Source of the DNA: Eubacteriaceae bacterium
GTDB lineage: Bacteria; Bacillota; Clostridia; Lachnospirales; Lachnospiraceae
Direction of reading: 5' to 3'
Assembly (NCBI GenBank): GCA_902362875.1
Contig: CABIYF010000017.1
Span: 1-57,722 of the forward strand
DNA length: 57,722 nt
A program made the position numbers and the translations under genes. The notes beneath the pieces were generated by a model. The model saw nothing but the letters and a program-made list of their open reading frames with translations. It searched no databases and was not told the DNA's origin. Shown here one piece after another: positions 8,632 to 19,070 of the stretch (positions are counted from its first letter, which is position 1; each line of letters opens with the position of its first letter).

Positions 8632-9570
8632 ATGAATTATGATATTTACCATTCATCTATCACTTATTTTCCACTGCTTCCGCTTTCTAAAACGGCTTCC
8701 TTTGAGCGCAAGGTATTGGATATCCGACAGATGCCTGCTCAGGTTTTGTTTCCTCATTGGGATGATGAGTTTGAGTTCATATATGTTCTCTCTGGCATGA
8801 TGGAGTTTCGTGTCCGGCAGAAGGCTTTTCTAGTTTCTTCTGGGGAAGGTTTCTTTTTAAATACTGGCGAGATTCATTCCGCTTGTGCATATCAGTCTTA
8901 TGACTGCCGCTTTGTTATCTACCGGATCTGCCCTTCTGTTCTTTTTCAGACAGAAGATAATCCTTTATATCAAAAATATATCAAACCTCTGGTCGATCAT
9001 CCTTCCTTTGGATTTTTAACGCTTGTTCCAAAAGTCCCTTGGCAGAAATATATCCTTGAAATGATCCGCAAAATGAATGAGATCTGTGACCGTCCTGTTG
9101 ATGGGTATGAATTGAAGATCAACCATTTTGTAAATGAGATCTTTTATTATATCTTTCATAATGTGAATCTCTCCAGAGAACTGTCCTTAAAAGAAGCAAG
9201 GGATTTAGAACGTATGAAGGATGTGATGATCTATCTCAATAAAACGATCGACCAAAAGCATACACTCGCTGATATTGCTTCTTACTGCCATCTAAGCAAC
9301 AGTGAATGCTGCCGACTCTTTCAAAGAAATGTTCATCTAAGTCCTGTGGATTATCTGAATCAGCTTCGTATTCATATGAGTCTGTCTGAGATCATCAAAC
9401 ATGAGAAAAAGATGACAGACATTGCTAAGATGTATGGTTTCTCTGGCAGCAGTTATTTCTCTGAAATGTTTAAAAAGACCCTCGGCATAACGCCAAGAGC
9501 CTTTTATAAATCTGTTCTTGAGCAACAAACTCTTTCTTCTAACGCTGATCCCATTCACGGAAGGCGATGA
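8632..9570 (+). CDS. AraC-family transcriptional regulator with N-terminal cupin domain
   Basis: The 312-residue protein has an N-terminal cupin-like sensor (about residues 30-110, PHWDDEFEFIYVLSG and GEIHSA) and two C-terminal helix-turn-helix units (about 198-298) with the AraC signature YGFSGSSYFSEMFKKTLGITPRAF. This layout is typical of regulators of carbohydrate genes. No sugar genes are adjacent, so the target is unknown. A GAGG precedes the ATG. Its 3' end overlaps the convergent membrane-protein gene by 32 bases. Confidence 0.88.
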   Translation: MNYDIYHSSITYFPLLPLSKTASFERKVLDIRQMPAQVLFPHWDDEFEFIYVLSGMMEFRVRQKAFLVSSGEGFFLNTGEIHSACAYQSYDCRFVIYRICPSVLFQTEDNPLYQKYIKPLVDHPSFGFLTLVPKVPWQKYILEMIRKMNEICDRPVDGYELKINHFVNEIFYYIFHNVNLSRELSLKEARDLERMKDVMIYLNKTIDQKHTLADIASYCHLSNSECCRLFQRNVHLSPVDYLNQLRIHMSLSEIIKHEKKMTDIAKMYGFSGSSYFSEMFKKTLGITPRAFYKSVLEQQTLSSNADPIHGRR

Positions 9571-9928
9571 ATTTCGTCTTCCAAAGAAGGCTCAATGCTG
9601 GTGTTAATGCCCAGATCATCTTTGTCTCTTCTTGCATGATCAGATCGATCTTTAATATCCCTGCATACTGAATCACCAGTAGTAACGTAAAGATCACTAG
9701 TAATCCATATGCAACAGAATAAGAATTATGCACTTTCTGCCCGATCTTCTCACTAAAATAAAAGCAATCCAGTGTCAGAGAAATGATCGAAATCACTGAT
9801 AAAATGATATTGATCGTATAAAATGTATGCATATCCATATGATTAAACCATGTTGCCAAAACACCTAGAAAGATCATGATCTGTGCATACCATAATACTT
9901 TTTCCTGTTTTTCATATTGATTTCTCAT
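9539..9928 (-). CDS. Small integral membrane protein of unknown function
   Basis: The 129-residue product has about four hydrophobic helices (near residues 10-28, 37-55, 70-90 and 105-118) separated by short charged loops. I do not recognise a family. It reads from the same strand as the downstream L,D-transpeptidase block but overlaps the 3' end of the AraC gene, so the two transcripts are convergent. Confidence 0.55.
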   Translation of the reverse strand: MRNQYEKQEKVLWYAQIMIFLGVLATWFNHMDMHTFYTINIILSVISIISLTLDCFYFSEKIGQKVHNSYSVAYGLLVIFTLLLVIQYAGILKIDLIMQEETKMIWALTPALSLLWKTKFIAFREWDQR

Positions 9929-9953
9929 CGATTGAAACCTCTTTTTCTTTCTT

Positions 9954-11444
9954 TTAATAATGAATAAATACAGGATCTCCGATCTTCGTCAGGTTATATA
10001 CAGATCTTGCATCTGATAATGTTAAGTTAACACATCCATGAGATCCATTCGTCTTATAATACGTTGGTGACCAGCTTCCCCAGTCTCCTCTGCTGCTGTA
10101 ATGATATCCTGTTCCTGTCCACATGATCCTTGTCCAGTATCTTGTTGGAACACTGTAATCCGCACCTGTTAATGTCTTCGTCAGTTTCTTCTCTTTGATG
10201 TCATAAACACCGGTTCTTGTGATACGATCTGGTGTTGCTTTTCCAGTGATACAGGTTGTGCTGAACACAAGTTTTCCCTTCTTGTAGACGAAAACTTCCT
10301 GTGCTGACAGGTCAACTTCACTGTAGTTTTGTGTATCCCAGTCATTTTGTTTATTCGTATAATCCATACGATATCCTTTATGGCTGTAAACTGGTTTTAA
10401 ACTTGTAAGTAAAGCCTGTTCATTCTCCTTGGAAGGGTCTTTCTCATAAGCTTTGATCGCAGATTCTTCTGGTGCTTTCTTTAACGCTTTCATTGTCTGT
10501 GCAATAACTTTATCATAATCAATACGCCATCCGTAATCTCCGCCGCTGACTTTGATCTTCTTACCGGAATGTGTCTTAAATGTTCTTGCGATTCCCTGTG
10601 TCTTGTATTTTAAGCAAAAACTCTCCAGCCATTTCTCAACTGCCGGCTGGTCTAATTTTACAGTATGTCTCTTTGTGTTTACTTTGATGCAGTCTTTTAA
10701 CACATCTGGACCTAATGTCTCTTTGACATTATTACCCATATCCCACTGAATGAAATGTAATAAGTACTCATTGTAGGTTGTCTGCATCTGTTTTAATTCT
10801 TCATCATCATGATACAGACCAGGCTTTTTATAGACGTCCGGATTCTTCTTTTCATCTGTCAGATTCAGTGTGTTACTTAAAGACTCTATGGATTTCTCTA
10901 CTGCGTCATAAAATGCTTTACGGTTTAAGTAATTTCCTTCATCTTCTTTCTGGATTACACCGTATTTCTTATCTGCAGAATATACGATCGTTGCATCCAC
11001 TGGTTTTGTGATCTTATATGTATCACTGCCTTTGATCAGAACGGATTGTTTTAATTTGGCCTTTAATTTCTGCTCTGACAATGCAACTGCTGTTACTTTG
11101 GTTTTTTTGCCACCAAAGATCGTTGAGAATACACTTTGGCTGTGCTGCTTCTTGTAAGCGTCCTTTACGTATGATTCTGTCTTAAATGCAAGATCGATCT
11201 CCTTACCGGAAATCACTTCCTGCCCTTTATTTCTTCCTTTGATCTTTAACTTGTAGGAATCAATGGATTTCTTAACTTTCTTCACTGACTCTTCATATGT
11301 CATTCCTGACACATCAACTTTGTTAAATGTACTCCCCGGATACCAACGGTTCTGATAATGGGCATGGACACCGATAGCGGCTGCTATAATAACAACCGCT
11401 ACGGCACCTCCTATAATTCCCCCTTGTTTCTTTGTAATCCTCAT
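9954..11444 (-). CDS. L,D-transpeptidase (YkuD domain) with N-terminal peptidoglycan-binding-like domain
   Basis: These enzymes form 3-3 cross-links in peptidoglycan or attach proteins to it. The protein has one N-terminal membrane anchor (about residues 8-26), a VanW/PG-binding-4-like region with VDVSGMTYEES, and a C-terminal YkuD domain with the catalytic SHGCVNL motif. I chose the ATG at 11444 because GGAGG is 11 bases upstream; a TTG at 11468 would extend it by eight residues. It follows glyA by 36 bases and may be co-transcribed. Confidence 0.88.
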   Translation of the reverse strand: MRITKKQGGIIGGAVAVVIIAAAIGVHAHYQNRWYPGSTFNKVDVSGMTYEESVKKVKKSIDSYKLKIKGRNKGQEVISGKEIDLAFKTESYVKDAYKKQHSQSVFSTIFGGKKTKVTAVALSEQKLKAKLKQSVLIKGSDTYKITKPVDATIVYSADKKYGVIQKEDEGNYLNRKAFYDAVEKSIESLSNTLNLTDEKKNPDVYKKPGLYHDDEELKQMQTTYNEYLLHFIQWDMGNNVKETLGPDVLKDCIKVNTKRHTVKLDQPAVEKWLESFCLKYKTQGIARTFKTHSGKKIKVSGGDYGWRIDYDKVIAQTMKALKKAPEESAIKAYEKDPSKENEQALLTSLKPVYSHKGYRMDYTNKQNDWDTQNYSEVDLSAQEVFVYKKGKLVFSTTCITGKATPDRITRTGVYDIKEKKLTKTLTGADYSVPTRYWTRIMWTGTGYHYSSRGDWGSWSPTYYKTNGSHGCVNLTLSDARSVYNLTKIGDPVFIHY

Positions 11445-11480
11445 TTTAACTTTGGCCTCCAAATCCAACTTTATGATGGA

Positions 11481-12716
11481 TTATTCATAAAGTGGGTATT
11501 TTTCTGTTAATCCTAATACTAATTCGTTTGCTTCATCAAGCTTCTTGTCTAATAATGTCAGACGGATAGCTTTTGCGATCACTTTCATATCTTCTTCTTT
11601 CAGTCCACGAGTTGTAACAGCTGGTGTTCCAAGACGTAATCCTGATGTTACGAATGGAGATTTTGGATCGTTTGGTACTGTGTTCTTGTTGCATGTGATA
11701 TGTACAGAATCCAGTACTTTCTCAGCTTCTTTTCCTGTCAGACCGTATTTCTTAAGGTCTACTAACATTAAGTGGTTGTCTGTTCCGCCAGATACGATAT
11801 CGAATCCTTCTTCAATCAGTGCTTTTGCAAGAGTATCTGCATTCTTCACAACCTGTGTCATATATTCTTTGAATGATGGGTCTAATGCTTCTTTGAATGC
11901 GACTGCTTTACCAGCGATCACGTGCATTAATGGTCCACCCTGGATTCCTGGGAAGATTGCTTTGTTGAAGTTGTATTTTTCATTCACTTCATTGCTGCAC
12001 ATGATCATTCCACCACGAGGTCCTCTTAATGTCTTATGTGTAGTCGTTGTTGTTACATGAGCATAAGGGATTGGGCTCTGGTGTAATCCTGCTGCTACTA
12101 AACCAGCAATATGAGCCATATCTACCATTAAGACTGCTCCAACTTTGTCAGCGATCTCACGGAAACGTTTGAAGTTGATCTCTCTTGCATATGCACTTGC
12201 ACCAGCGATGATCATCTTTGGTTTGCATTCTAATGCGATTCTTTCTACTTCATCATAATCGATGAATCCTTCTTCGTTTACTCCGTATGGTACGCAGTGG
12301 TAGTTTTTACCAGACATGTTGACTGGGCTTCCGTGTGTTAAATGTCCACCATGGTCTAAGCTCATTCCCATGTATGTATCTCCGACATTTAATACTGCGA
12401 AGAATACTGCCATGTTTGCCTGTGCTCCAGAGTGAGGCTGTACATTTACATATTCACATCCAAATAATTCTTTGGCACGTTCTCTTGCAAGATCTTCTAC
12501 AACGTCTACATACTGGCATCCACCATAGTAACGTTTTCCTGGATATCCTTCTGCATATTTATTTGTTAAATGGCTTCCCATTGCTGCCATAACAGCTTTT
12601 GAAACAAGGTTTTCAGATGCGATCAACTCAAGATTTGTTCTCTGTCTTGTTAATTCATCTTCCATTGCTTCTGCTAATTCTGGATCGTAGTTTTTTACTT
12701 CGCTAAAATCAAACAT
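11481..12716 (-). CDS. glyA: Serine hydroxymethyltransferase
   Basis: GlyA interconverts serine and glycine with transfer of a one-carbon unit to tetrahydrofolate, using pyridoxal phosphate. The 411-residue length is standard. The PLP lysine lies in [14 protein letters not shown], and the conserved N-terminal ELIASEN and PHSGAQAN segments are present. It is a cytosolic enzyme. The spacer upstream contains two copies of TATGTTATGTA (about 12732 and 12758), of unknown meaning. Confidence 0.96.
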   Translation of the reverse strand: MFDFSEVKNYDPELAEAMEDELTRQRTNLELIASENLVSKAVMAAMGSHLTNKYAEGYPGKRYYGGCQYVDVVEDLARERAKELFGCEYVNVQPHSGAQANMAVFFAVLNVGDTYMGMSLDHGGHLTHGSPVNMSGKNYHCVPYGVNEEGFIDYDEVERIALECKPKMIIAGASAYAREINFKRFREIADKVGAVLMVDMAHIAGLVAAGLHQSPIPYAHVTTTTTHKTLRGPRGGMIMCSNEVNEKYNFNKAIFPGIQGGPLMHVIAGKAVAFKEALDPSFKEYMTQVVKNADTLAKALIEEGFDIVSGGTDNHLMLVDLKKYGLTGKEAEKVLDSVHITCNKNTVPNDPKSPFVTSGLRLGTPAVTTRGLKEEDMKVIAKAIRLTLLDKKLDEANELVLGLTEKYPLYE

Positions 12717-12807
12717 AGTTTTCTCCTTTATATGTTATGTAAAATAATATTATGTCTCGTATGTTATGTATTATTAATATGATCTCTCGATCGTTTGATT
12801 TATCTGA

Positions 12808-13278
12808 TTATTCCTGGAACTGTTCTTTTAATGCTTCAACTGCACGTTCTACACGGCTTTCTTTGATCAGAACTGTGATCTTGATCTCAGATGTGTAGAT
12901 TAAGTGGATGTTGATTCCACGATTATAAAGTGCTTCGAACATCTTAGATGCTGCTCCACTGTTAGACATCATTCCAGCTCCAACGATGGATACAATTCCA
13001 ACTTCTTTGTCGCTTAAGATTTCTTCATAATCTGCTTCGTCAAATGCTTTCTTTAATGTTTCAACGGCATGATCTGCTTCTTCTTGTGCTACAACGAAGG
13101 AGATATCTTTGTTCTCTCCACGTCCGATAGACTGAAGGATCAGTTCCACGTTGATTTCTTCTTCTGCAATGGCACCAAAAACTTTTGCTGCGATTCCTGG
13201 CTGGTTTTTGATTCCTTTGATTGCGATCAGTGCAACTTCAGAGTTAGACTGAACACCGCTAAATAACATTTTCTCCAT
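12808..13278 (-). CDS. Stand-alone double-ACT protein resembling the aspartokinase regulatory (beta) subunit
   Basis: The 156-residue product is two ACT domains in tandem and nothing else. It looks like the C-terminal regulatory half of aspartokinase (SGVQSNSEVALIAIKGI, QSIGRGENKDISFVV, GAGMMSNSGAASKMFEAL). In Bacillus a similar beta subunit is made by internal translation of lysC; here it is a separate gene. I chose the ATG at 13278 because it has AGGAGGAATAATCAG directly upstream and overlaps the aspS stop region. It probably binds lysine, threonine or another amino acid and may regulate an aspartokinase encoded elsewhere. Confidence 0.8.
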   Translation of the reverse strand: MEKMLFSGVQSNSEVALIAIKGIKNQPGIAAKVFGAIAEEEINVELILQSIGRGENKDISFVVAQEEADHAVETLKKAFDEADYEEILSDKEVGIVSIVGAGMMSNSGAASKMFEALYNRGINIHLIYTSEIKITVLIKESRVERAVEALKEQFQE

Positions 13279-13282
13279 CTGA

Positions 13283-15076
13283 TTATTCCTCCTCTGGTGT
13301 TGAAAGTTCAATTCCAAGTTCTTCTAGCTGTAATGTATCAACCGGTCCTGGTGCCTGTGTCATCAGGCAGGAAGCATCTTTTACTTTCGGGAAGGCGATG
13401 ACATCACGAATGCTGTCTTCTCCTGTTAACCACATAACAAGACGGTCAAGACCATAAGCTAAACCAGCATGTGGTGGTACTCCGAATTTGAATGCATCTA
13501 ATAAGAATCCAAAACGGTTGTGAGCATCTTCTTTTGTAAATCCAAGAGCTTCAAACATCTTCTCCTGAATATCATCCTGATGGATACGGATAGATCCACC
13601 ACCAAGTTCTGTACCATTTAATACGATATCATATGCTTTCGCACGGACATCTCCTGGTCTTTCATCGATAAATTCAAGATCTTCTTCAAATGGCATTGTA
13701 AATGGGTGATGCATTGCTGTGTAACGATTCTGTTCGTCGCTCCACTCAAGTAATGGGAATTCTGTTACCCATAAGAACTTGTACTGGGATTTGTCGATCA
13801 TATCGTACTGTTTTGCAATGTGAAGTCTTAAGTTACCAAGCACATCAAAGACAACTTTATCTTTGTCTGCGGCAAATAATAATAAGTCTCCTGCCTGTCC
13901 ATCCATTGCTTTGATCAGTGCATCCATCTCTTCTTCTTTCATGAATTTGGCGAAGGATGATTTCACTGTTCCATCACTCTTTAACTGAATGTATGCAAGA
14001 CCTTTAGCTCCGAAGTCTTTGGCGTAATCAACGAATCCGTCAATCTTCTTACGTCCAAGATCTCCTAAACCTTTGGCATTTAATCCTCTGACAGATCCAC
14101 CATTTTCTAATGCTCCTTTAAATACCATAAAGTCACATCCTGCGACTGTCTCGGATACGTTTGTAAGTTCCATTCCAAAACGCATATCTGGTTTGTCAGA
14201 TCCAAAGCGGTCCATTGCTTCTTTATATGTCATGCGCAGCATTGGAAGCTGTACATCGATATCTAATACTTCTTTGAAGATCTTCTTTAACAGACGTTCG
14301 TTTACATCGATGACCTCATCAACGTCAACGAATGAAAGTTCCATATCGATCTGTGTAAACTCTGGCTGGCGGTCTGCACGTAAATCTTCATCACGGAAAC
14401 ATTTTGCGATCTGATAGTAACGGTCGAATCCAGAGCACATTAACAGCTGTTTAAATAACTGTGGTGACTGTGGAAGTCCGTAAAATTCTCCTGGATGTAC
14501 ACGGCTTGGTACAAGGTAATCTCTTGCTCCTTCTGGTGTACTCTTTCCTAAAACTGGTGTCTCGATCTCTAAGAATCCTTCGTCTCCTAAGAAGTTACGA
14601 ACCATTCTTGTTACATCGTTACGGATGCGTAAGTTTCTCTGAAGATTTGGTCTTCTAAGATCAAGATAACGGTATTTTAAACGAAGTTCTTCTTTGACTG
14701 TCTGATTCTCGTCAATTGGAAATGGAGGAGTTTCTGATTCTGATAAGATACGCAGTGTGTGTACCTTGATCTCGATATCTCCTGTCTTTAAGTTCTCGTT
14801 GATCGCTGCACTTCTCTTCTCTACAGTACCTACTGCTGCAACGACATACTCGCTTCTTAAAGAGTTTGCCTTATTATAGTCTTCCTCGGATAATACTTCC
14901 TGGTCAAAGACTAACTGTAAGATTCCTGAACGGTCTCTTAAGTCAACAAAAATAAGACTTCCTAAATTTCTTCGTTTCTGTACCCATCCCATGACAGTGA
15001 CTTCTGTTCCGATAAGTTTGTTGCTTACCTCTGTACATCGGTGGGATCTGGCTAAACCTGACATTGATTCTGCCAT
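13283..15076 (-). CDS. aspS: Aspartyl-tRNA synthetase
   Basis: AspS charges tRNA-Asp (or tRNA-Asp/Asn) with aspartate. The 597-residue product has the N-terminal OB-fold anticodon-binding domain, class II motif 2 (FRDEDLRADRQPEFTQID), the bacterial insertion domain and motif 3 (GLAYGLDRLVM). The ATG follows AAGGAGGAAATATC. Its stop lies next to the start of the ACT-domain gene. Confidence 0.97.
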   Translation of the reverse strand: MAESMSGLARSHRCTEVSNKLIGTEVTVMGWVQKRRNLGSLIFVDLRDRSGILQLVFDQEVLSEEDYNKANSLRSEYVVAAVGTVEKRSAAINENLKTGDIEIKVHTLRILSESETPPFPIDENQTVKEELRLKYRYLDLRRPNLQRNLRIRNDVTRMVRNFLGDEGFLEIETPVLGKSTPEGARDYLVPSRVHPGEFYGLPQSPQLFKQLLMCSGFDRYYQIAKCFRDEDLRADRQPEFTQIDMELSFVDVDEVIDVNERLLKKIFKEVLDIDVQLPMLRMTYKEAMDRFGSDKPDMRFGMELTNVSETVAGCDFMVFKGALENGGSVRGLNAKGLGDLGRKKIDGFVDYAKDFGAKGLAYIQLKSDGTVKSSFAKFMKEEEMDALIKAMDGQAGDLLLFAADKDKVVFDVLGNLRLHIAKQYDMIDKSQYKFLWVTEFPLLEWSDEQNRYTAMHHPFTMPFEEDLEFIDERPGDVRAKAYDIVLNGTELGGGSIRIHQDDIQEKMFEALGFTKEDAHNRFGFLLDAFKFGVPPHAGLAYGLDRLVMWLTGEDSIRDVIAFPKVKDASCLMTQAPGPVDTLQLEELGIELSTPEEE

Positions 15077-15111
15077 GATATTTCCTCCTTCATCCTTTTC
15101 ACTTTGTACGA

Positions 15112-15142
15112 AAGGCAGAGCCCGTATCTTCGGTTCTGCCTT
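15112..15142 (-). terminator. Hairpin after the flavin reductase-like gene, possible terminator
   Basis: The arms 15112-15122 and 15132-15142 pair over 11 positions (AAGGCAGAGCC type, one G-U). No clear T-run follows on the minus strand, so termination is uncertain; it could also act as a leader hairpin before aspS. Confidence 0.45.
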
Positions 15143-15152
15143 ATATATTCTT

Positions 15153-15671
15153 TTATGAATCTTTTCTTACAAGGATCTGTTCGATCTCTGCAGCGTAAAG
15201 TACGTGATAATCCTTCTCTGGATACCACTGTTCATCTAAAGATTTATCAACAAATCCTTCTGGATCCATTGGCTGAGAATATAATTTTTTACAGATCAGT
15301 ACGATCTTTGCTTCCTCAAAAAATGGAATTCCATTCGCATCTGTTGGTGTCAGACGTGTCTTTGCGATCTTGTCTTCATCTCTTCCTGATACGCTTCCAA
15401 GATAGCTTAAATCCTTCTTGAAGGTATCATCATAGAAAGATAATGTAAATGATTCTGACTGGTCAATGAATTCTTTTGTATATCTTTGTGGTCTGATAAC
15501 TGTCACAGCGACATTCTTCCCCCACATAACACCCATGCCGCCCCATGAGGCAGTCATTGTGTTGACTTTTCCTTCCTGATTCTTTGCAGTAACAAGCATC
15601 CATTCCTTGCCGATCAGGCGAAATACGCTCTGGTCGAAATCTTCTGGTGCCACGATTGCATATTCACTCAT
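15153..15671 (-). CDS. Flavin reductase-like (FMN-binding split-barrel) protein
   Basis: The 172-residue product fits the flavin reductase-like domain family, which binds FMN in a split barrel. Typical segments are NTMTASWGGMGVMW near the N-terminus and a later ALIRPQRYTKEFI-like stretch (VIRPQRYTKEFID). The role of such stand-alone proteins is usually unknown. It sits alone between hisS and aspS with GGAGGTAACA before the start. Confidence 0.78.
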   Translation of the reverse strand: MSEYAIVAPEDFDQSVFRLIGKEWMLVTAKNQEGKVNTMTASWGGMGVMWGKNVAVTVIRPQRYTKEFIDQSESFTLSFYDDTFKKDLSYLGSVSGRDEDKIAKTRLTPTDANGIPFFEEAKIVLICKKLYSQPMDPEGFVDKSLDEQWYPEKDYHVLYAAEIEQILVRKDS

Positions 15672-15757
15672 GCATTGTTACCTCCTTTCCTGTAATTCTT
15701 AATCATTATATATGATTTTGTCAAAAATGTCACGAACTAGTACAAGAAAGCGTGATT

Positions 15758-17002
15758 TTATTTTAAACAATCTGCAATTTTATCAAGAGAAATGGCTGTT
15801 ACTTCTCTTGTTTCCATGTTTTTGACATTTCCTTCATTCTTAGCGATCTCATCATCACCAATGATAATTGTATTCTTGGCATTTAATTTATTCGCGTATT
15901 TCATCTGTGCTTTTACGCTTCTTCCAAGATAGTCAGTTTCTACAACAAATCCCTGGTTACGAAGATCTACAACGATCTGGTAAGCTTTCGCTTTTGCTTC
16001 CTGTCCAAGAATTCCTACATAGAGATCGATATCTCTTGTGCATGGAAGATCGACTTTCTCTTCTTCTAAGAAATAAAGAATTCTCTCTACACCCATACCA
16101 AATCCAACGGATGGCATAGATACTTTTCCATCGATCTCATGAACAAGGTTATCGTAACGTCCACCACCACATAAAGTGAATCCGTCTTCATTTACAAATT
16201 CAAAAACAGTCTTTGTATAGTAGTCAAGTCCACGAACGATCTCTGTGTCAACTTCATATGGAATGTTCAGTGCTTCTAATAAGCTCTTTAATTCTTCAAA
16301 GTGTGCTTTGCATTCATCATCTAAATAGTCGATCGTTCTTGGTGCATCTTTGACGATTTCCTTACATTCTGGTACTTTACAGTCGATAACACGTAATGGA
16401 TTCTTTTCCATACGTTCTCTGCATGTAGGACATAAGTGTTCTTCATGTTCTTTTAAATAAGATAATAATGCTTTATTGTATTCCTTACGGCAGTGTTCAC
16501 ATCCGATACTGTTGATGTGTAATTTTGCATCTTTTAATCCGATTTTCTTAATAAATGTAGAAACCAGTGTGATCAGTTCTACTTCTGCCAATGGGCTTTC
16601 TGCCCCGACAAACTCAACTCCGAACTGGTGGTGCTGTCTTAATCTTCCACTCTGTGGTTTCTCATAACGAAATGCTGGTGTGATATAGAACATCTTGATT
16701 GGCTGTGGCTCATTTGCCAGACCATTCTGTAAGTATGCACGGATCGCTCCTGCTGTTCCTTCTGGTTTTAATGAAATACTTCTGTGTCCTTTATCTTCGA
16801 ATGTATACATCTCTTTCTGGACAACGTCTGTTGTTTCTCCAACACCTCTCTGGAAAAGTTCTGTATGTTCAAATACTGGTGTGATGATCTCGTGAATATT
16901 ATAGGATGCGCATAAATCTTTGAAAATATCCTCTAAATATGTGCGCTGATCCATATCTTTTCCAAACCAGTCTTTTGTTCCTCTTGGTGCCTGTGTAATC
17001 AT
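15758..17002 (-). CDS. hisS: Histidyl-tRNA synthetase
   Basis: HisS charges tRNA-His. The 414-residue product has class II motif 2, the HisS-specific segments [11 protein letters not shown] and [11 protein letters not shown], and a C-terminal anticodon-binding domain. Its start overlaps the stop of the HD-GYP gene by four bases, so the two are translationally coupled. Confidence 0.97.
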   Translation of the reverse strand: MITQAPRGTKDWFGKDMDQRTYLEDIFKDLCASYNIHEIITPVFEHTELFQRGVGETTDVVQKEMYTFEDKGHRSISLKPEGTAGAIRAYLQNGLANEPQPIKMFYITPAFRYEKPQSGRLRQHHQFGVEFVGAESPLAEVELITLVSTFIKKIGLKDAKLHINSIGCEHCRKEYNKALLSYLKEHEEHLCPTCRERMEKNPLRVIDCKVPECKEIVKDAPRTIDYLDDECKAHFEELKSLLEALNIPYEVDTEIVRGLDYYTKTVFEFVNEDGFTLCGGGRYDNLVHEIDGKVSMPSVGFGMGVERILYFLEEEKVDLPCTRDIDLYVGILGQEAKAKAYQIVVDLRNQGFVVETDYLGRSVKAQMKYANKLNAKNTIIIGDDEIAKNEGNVKNMETREVTAISLDKIADCLK

Positions 17003-17622
17003 TGTTGTTCCTCCTCAAATAAATCATCCAGATTGGCCTTTTCCATCACAGTTTCCATAACTCCTTCAGAAAATGCAACTCTCTGGAATGCTAAAAATAC
17101 TTTCATATCAAAATTCTTTACTTCATCGATCATGATATCGAGTGCAGTCTCAACATCAAATCCTTCCCTGTAATCACGATTTGAGATCAATGCCCCGAAA
17201 ATATCGCATACATGCATGATCCTTCCAACCAACGGAATCTGCTTTCCAACCAGATTATGCGGATAACCTGTTCCATCATAGTGTTCATGATGATATAATA
17301 CAGCATCTAATACTGTCTGGTTATAATCATAATCTGCAAGGATCGCATATCCGATCGATGGATGCATTCTCATATATCTTGTTTCATCAACGGCCAGAAT
17401 CTCGTCTTCCACTTTCTCATTCATATAGAAATTAAGTCTTACTTTCCCAAGATCATGTAACATCCCTGCAACTGCAAGATCGTGGCATATACCTTCTGAA
17501 AGCCCTAATTCCTTTCCAACAAGATAAGCTAAATTACTGACAATGATCCCGTGACTTAATGTTTCTTTCATATCTGCATGGATCGGTGTCTCGATATCTG
17601 TTCGTCCATAACTGATTGCCAT
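16999..17622 (-). CDS. HD-GYP-type metal-dependent phosphohydrolase
   Basis: The 207-residue protein has the HD metal-binding motif (MLHDLGKV) and an HD-GYP-like signature ([11 protein letters not shown], with [15 protein letters not shown] after it). HD-GYP proteins often hydrolyse cyclic di-GMP; stand-alone ones without sensor domains may have other nucleotide substrates. It is coupled to hisS and lies 14 bases after hemZ. Whether it is active on c-di-GMP cannot be told from sequence. Confidence 0.8.
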   Translation of the reverse strand: MAISYGRTDIETPIHADMKETLSHGIIVSNLAYLVGKELGLSEGICHDLAVAGMLHDLGKVRLNFYMNEKVEDEILAVDETRYMRMHPSIGYAILADYDYNQTVLDAVLYHHEHYDGTGYPHNLVGKQIPLVGRIMHVCDIFGALISNRDYREGFDVETALDIMIDEVKNFDMKVFLAFQRVAFSEGVMETVMEKANLDDLFEEEQQ

Positions 17623-17636
17623 AATAAAACTCCTGT

Positions 17637-19067
17637 TTAGATCATCTTTAATTCTTTTCTATGAATGATCTCATCAATTCGTGTAATATACTGCTTAATA
17701 TCCTTAAGATTCTCGATGCGGTCCACCTGATGATCTTCCTGATGTACGATCTTCGATGATGTACCCGCACCAACTGCTATAATATCATGTAATTCCTCCA
17801 TAATCAAAATATTATAGAGACATTCTTTTCCTTTTTTTGAAAAACCGACATTCTCAAGGTTTCCTGGGATATTCTTCTGCCGGTATAAATAGTATGGTTC
17901 CATCTGCATCTCTCTTGCGCATCTGGCTGCGTAAGATACCATTTCTTCAGTTGCCCCAAAATGATAGGTATCTTTCATGCGGTTTAATCTCGATGAACGT
18001 TTGACCGCAAGTGCATGAACCGTTAAACTTTCTGGATCAAGTTTCCTGATCTCCTCTAATGTATAGGAAAGTTCTTCCATTCCTTCTTCTGGAAGCCCGC
18101 AGATCATATCCATATTGATATTATCAATTCCTGCCTGCCTTGCAAGTGCGAATTTCTCTTTGATATCTTCGGACAAATGATTTCTTCCGATCAGTTTTAA
18201 TGTCTTATCATTCATCGACTGTGGATTGATACTGATCCTTGTGACTCCATATTGCTTAAGAATCCTTAGCTTCTCAAGATTCAGACTGTCAGGTCTTCCA
18301 GCTTCCACTGTAATTTCCTGAATCTTTGATAATGGTAATCTCTTATTGATCTCACATAAGAGATATTCCAGATCTTTCTCATTTAACGATGTCGGTGTTC
18401 CGCCTCCGATATACATCGTCTGAAGTTCTTTGTGTGCATACGTCTGCTTCACAAAATCTAATTCCTTAAATAGTGCATCTAAGTAATCCTGTACGATGTT
18501 CTCATACTGATCGATCGAATACGATGTAAACGAACAGTACAGACACGTACTTGGGCAAAATGGAATACCTACATATAAGCTGTATCCTTCTTTGTATGGG
18601 AATGCCTTTAAAAGCTCTTGTTCTTTCTGTACTGTTTCTGTACAAAGACTTGCTTTCTCTTCGGAAGCCAGATAATCTTTTTGGAATCTATGAATGATCT
18701 CCTGACTGCTTTCTCCTCTTTCATATCCGTCAAAAGCAATCTTTGTCGGGCGGATTCCAGTTAATGTTCCCCATGGAAGCTGTTTGTCTAATGCTTTGGA
18801 AAATAACTGATAGATTCCTCGTTTCATCTGGTTTTTGAAGATCTTCTTATCTTCATAATCACCAAATAACTGGATTGTATCTTCTGGATTGCCTTTCTTG
18901 TACAACTTCATCTCGATTTCCTGATCCTTATATTGAACTTCCAATATAAAATCGTAGATAGAATCAACGTGATCCGTCAATTCTATCTTCTCTCCGAGCA
19001 TAAATGCCAATATTAAACTTCTGATATCATATTCATAAATTGTCTTGTTCTGAATTAATCCAATCAT
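17637..19067 (-). CDS. hemZ: Coproporphyrinogen dehydrogenase-like radical SAM protein HemZ
   Basis: HemZ/HemN-family radical SAM enzymes act on porphyrin substrates. The 476-residue product has a distinct N-terminal domain and then the radical SAM cluster motif CPSTCLYC (about residue 170), MYIGGGTPTSL and the glycine-rich SAM-binding parts. No other haem genes are near; in related Clostridia hemZ commonly sits between relA and hisS, as here. The true substrate in organisms without a full haem pathway is uncertain. Confidence 0.88.
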   Translation of the reverse strand: MIGLIQNKTIYEYDIRSLILAFMLGEKIELTDHVDSIYDFILEVQYKDQEIEMKLYKKGNPEDTIQLFGDYEDKKIFKNQMKRGIYQLFSKALDKQLPWGTLTGIRPTKIAFDGYERGESSQEIIHRFQKDYLASEEKASLCTETVQKEQELLKAFPYKEGYSLYVGIPFCPSTCLYCSFTSYSIDQYENIVQDYLDALFKELDFVKQTYAHKELQTMYIGGGTPTSLNEKDLEYLLCEINKRLPLSKIQEITVEAGRPDSLNLEKLRILKQYGVTRISINPQSMNDKTLKLIGRNHLSEDIKEKFALARQAGIDNINMDMICGLPEEGMEELSYTLEEIRKLDPESLTVHALAVKRSSRLNRMKDTYHFGATEEMVSYAARCAREMQMEPYYLYRQKNIPGNLENVGFSKKGKECLYNILIMEELHDIIAVGAGTSSKIVHQEDHQVDRIENLKDIKQYITRIDEIIHRKELKMI

Positions 19068-19070
19068 AGT

